Below are positions 63,808 through 64,000 of a stretch of DNA of 64,000 nt, piece after piece. Every line of letters begins with the position of its first letter. Positions within the stretch are counted from its first letter, which is position 1. A program made the position numbers and the translations under genes. Source of the stretch: JAIOSM01 sp023143455 (GTDB taxonomy: Bacteria; Desulfobacterota; Desulfobacteria; Desulfobacterales; Desulfobacteraceae); contig DAOVTW010000007.1 of assembly GCA_030632885.1 (NCBI GenBank), forward strand, positions 15,143-79,142, written 5' to 3'. The notes beneath the pieces were generated by a model, which had not been told where the DNA came from, did not search any database, and saw nothing but the letters and a program-made list of their open reading frames with translations.

Positions 63808-64000
63808 ACCTTTTGCAGGGATTTAAAACAGGACTTTTGTGGTCTGCCTTATCTGGAAACATTTGAGGTCATTTTAAAAAAGAAACTGATTCAATCCTAT
63901 CTATGTCATGCAGATGAAACCGGCATCAATATAAATGGAGATAGGCTTTGGCTTCATTGTGTTTCCAATGATTGGTGGACCTATTATCTTCCCCATGAGA
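63808..64000 (+). mobile_element. IS66-family transposase fragment (degenerate, cut by the window end)
   Basis: In one frame, open from 63808 to the window end, the translation contains CHADETGININGDRLWLHC and WWTYYLPHE, matching the IS66 transposase catalytic-region pattern H-x-DETG...WLHV...PHE. The frame has a TGA at 63805-63807 and no IS66-like sequence upstream, so this is either a truncated insertion or an old copy. The proximity to the tRNA terminator suggests the element landed beside it. Only part is in view. Confidence 0.6.

Overview
The window is AT-rich, densely packed chromosomal DNA of a Gram-negative bacterium. I infer a Desulfobacteraceae-like Desulfobacterota (deltaproteobacterial) organism. 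The clues are the low G+C, many two-component and c-di-GMP genes, the DHH-CBS and AmmeMemoRadiSam proteins, a glycogen locus of unusual type, a PfaC-like lipid synthase and head-to-head olefin genes. There is no 16S rRNA to settle this. LPS heptose synthesis (rfaE1) and lipoproteins show an outer membrane.

Layout. 1-840: 3' end of pepN. 0.9-3.7 kb (minus): dodecin, a CULT-domain (cereblon-like) protein coupled to an EI24/CysZ-like membrane protein, and a cyclopropane-fatty-acid synthase. 3.76-6.63 kb: rhomboid protease, the stump of an arginase/agmatinase gene, and an orphan P-loop ATPase. 6.77-15.17 kb (plus): the most distinctive locus, a PfaC-like KS-CLF-DH-DH protein followed by OleA, OleB, an unknown lysine-rich membrane protein and OleC. 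15.2-22 kb (minus): DHH-CBS protein, AmmeMemoRadiSam protein A, alanine dehydrogenase, a REC-HD-GYP regulator and purB, interrupted by a small plus-strand gene and a perfect 69-bp palindrome. 22.2-23.7 kb (plus): IHF/HU-like protein and an M48 protease. 23.7-36.1 kb (minus): lipase-like hydrolase, two c-di-GMP proteins, then glgB, glgA and a GH13-GH133 debranching enzyme. 36.3-38.4 kb (minus): HIT, sirtuin, E1-like and MoaD/ThiS-like genes in one operon. 38.5-40.9 kb: two plus-strand unknowns (one a lipoprotein) and a minus-strand unknown with a probable A10 frameshift. 40.9-48.9 kb (minus): mfd, malic enzyme, aconitase. 49-54.7 kb: small exported protein, fadD, hybrid histidine kinase and an SH3-anchor protein. 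54.9-60.4 kb: unknown gene pair, an ornithine aminotransferase pseudogene, a DMT transporter, nagZ, tsaD and purM. 60.5-63.4 kb (plus): hom, thrH, rfaE1. The window ends with an initiator tRNA-Met, its terminator and a degenerate IS66-type transposase fragment.

How the genes work together. OleA, OleC and OleB are three of the four steps of head-to-head olefin synthesis. The adjacent PfaC-like protein suggests that the acyl chains joined here come from, or are modified by, a polyunsaturated/secondary-lipid synthase, and the locus has a perfect operator-like palindrome in front. OleD and the other Pfa subunits are not in the window. GlgA, GlgB and the two-domain debranching enzyme form a glycogen cycle, and c-di-GMP genes follow on the same strand. 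hom and thrH together give a route from aspartate semialdehyde to phosphohomoserine. The region also shows gene decay: remnants of an arginase, an ornithine aminotransferase and an IS66 transposase, and possibly an aspartokinase.
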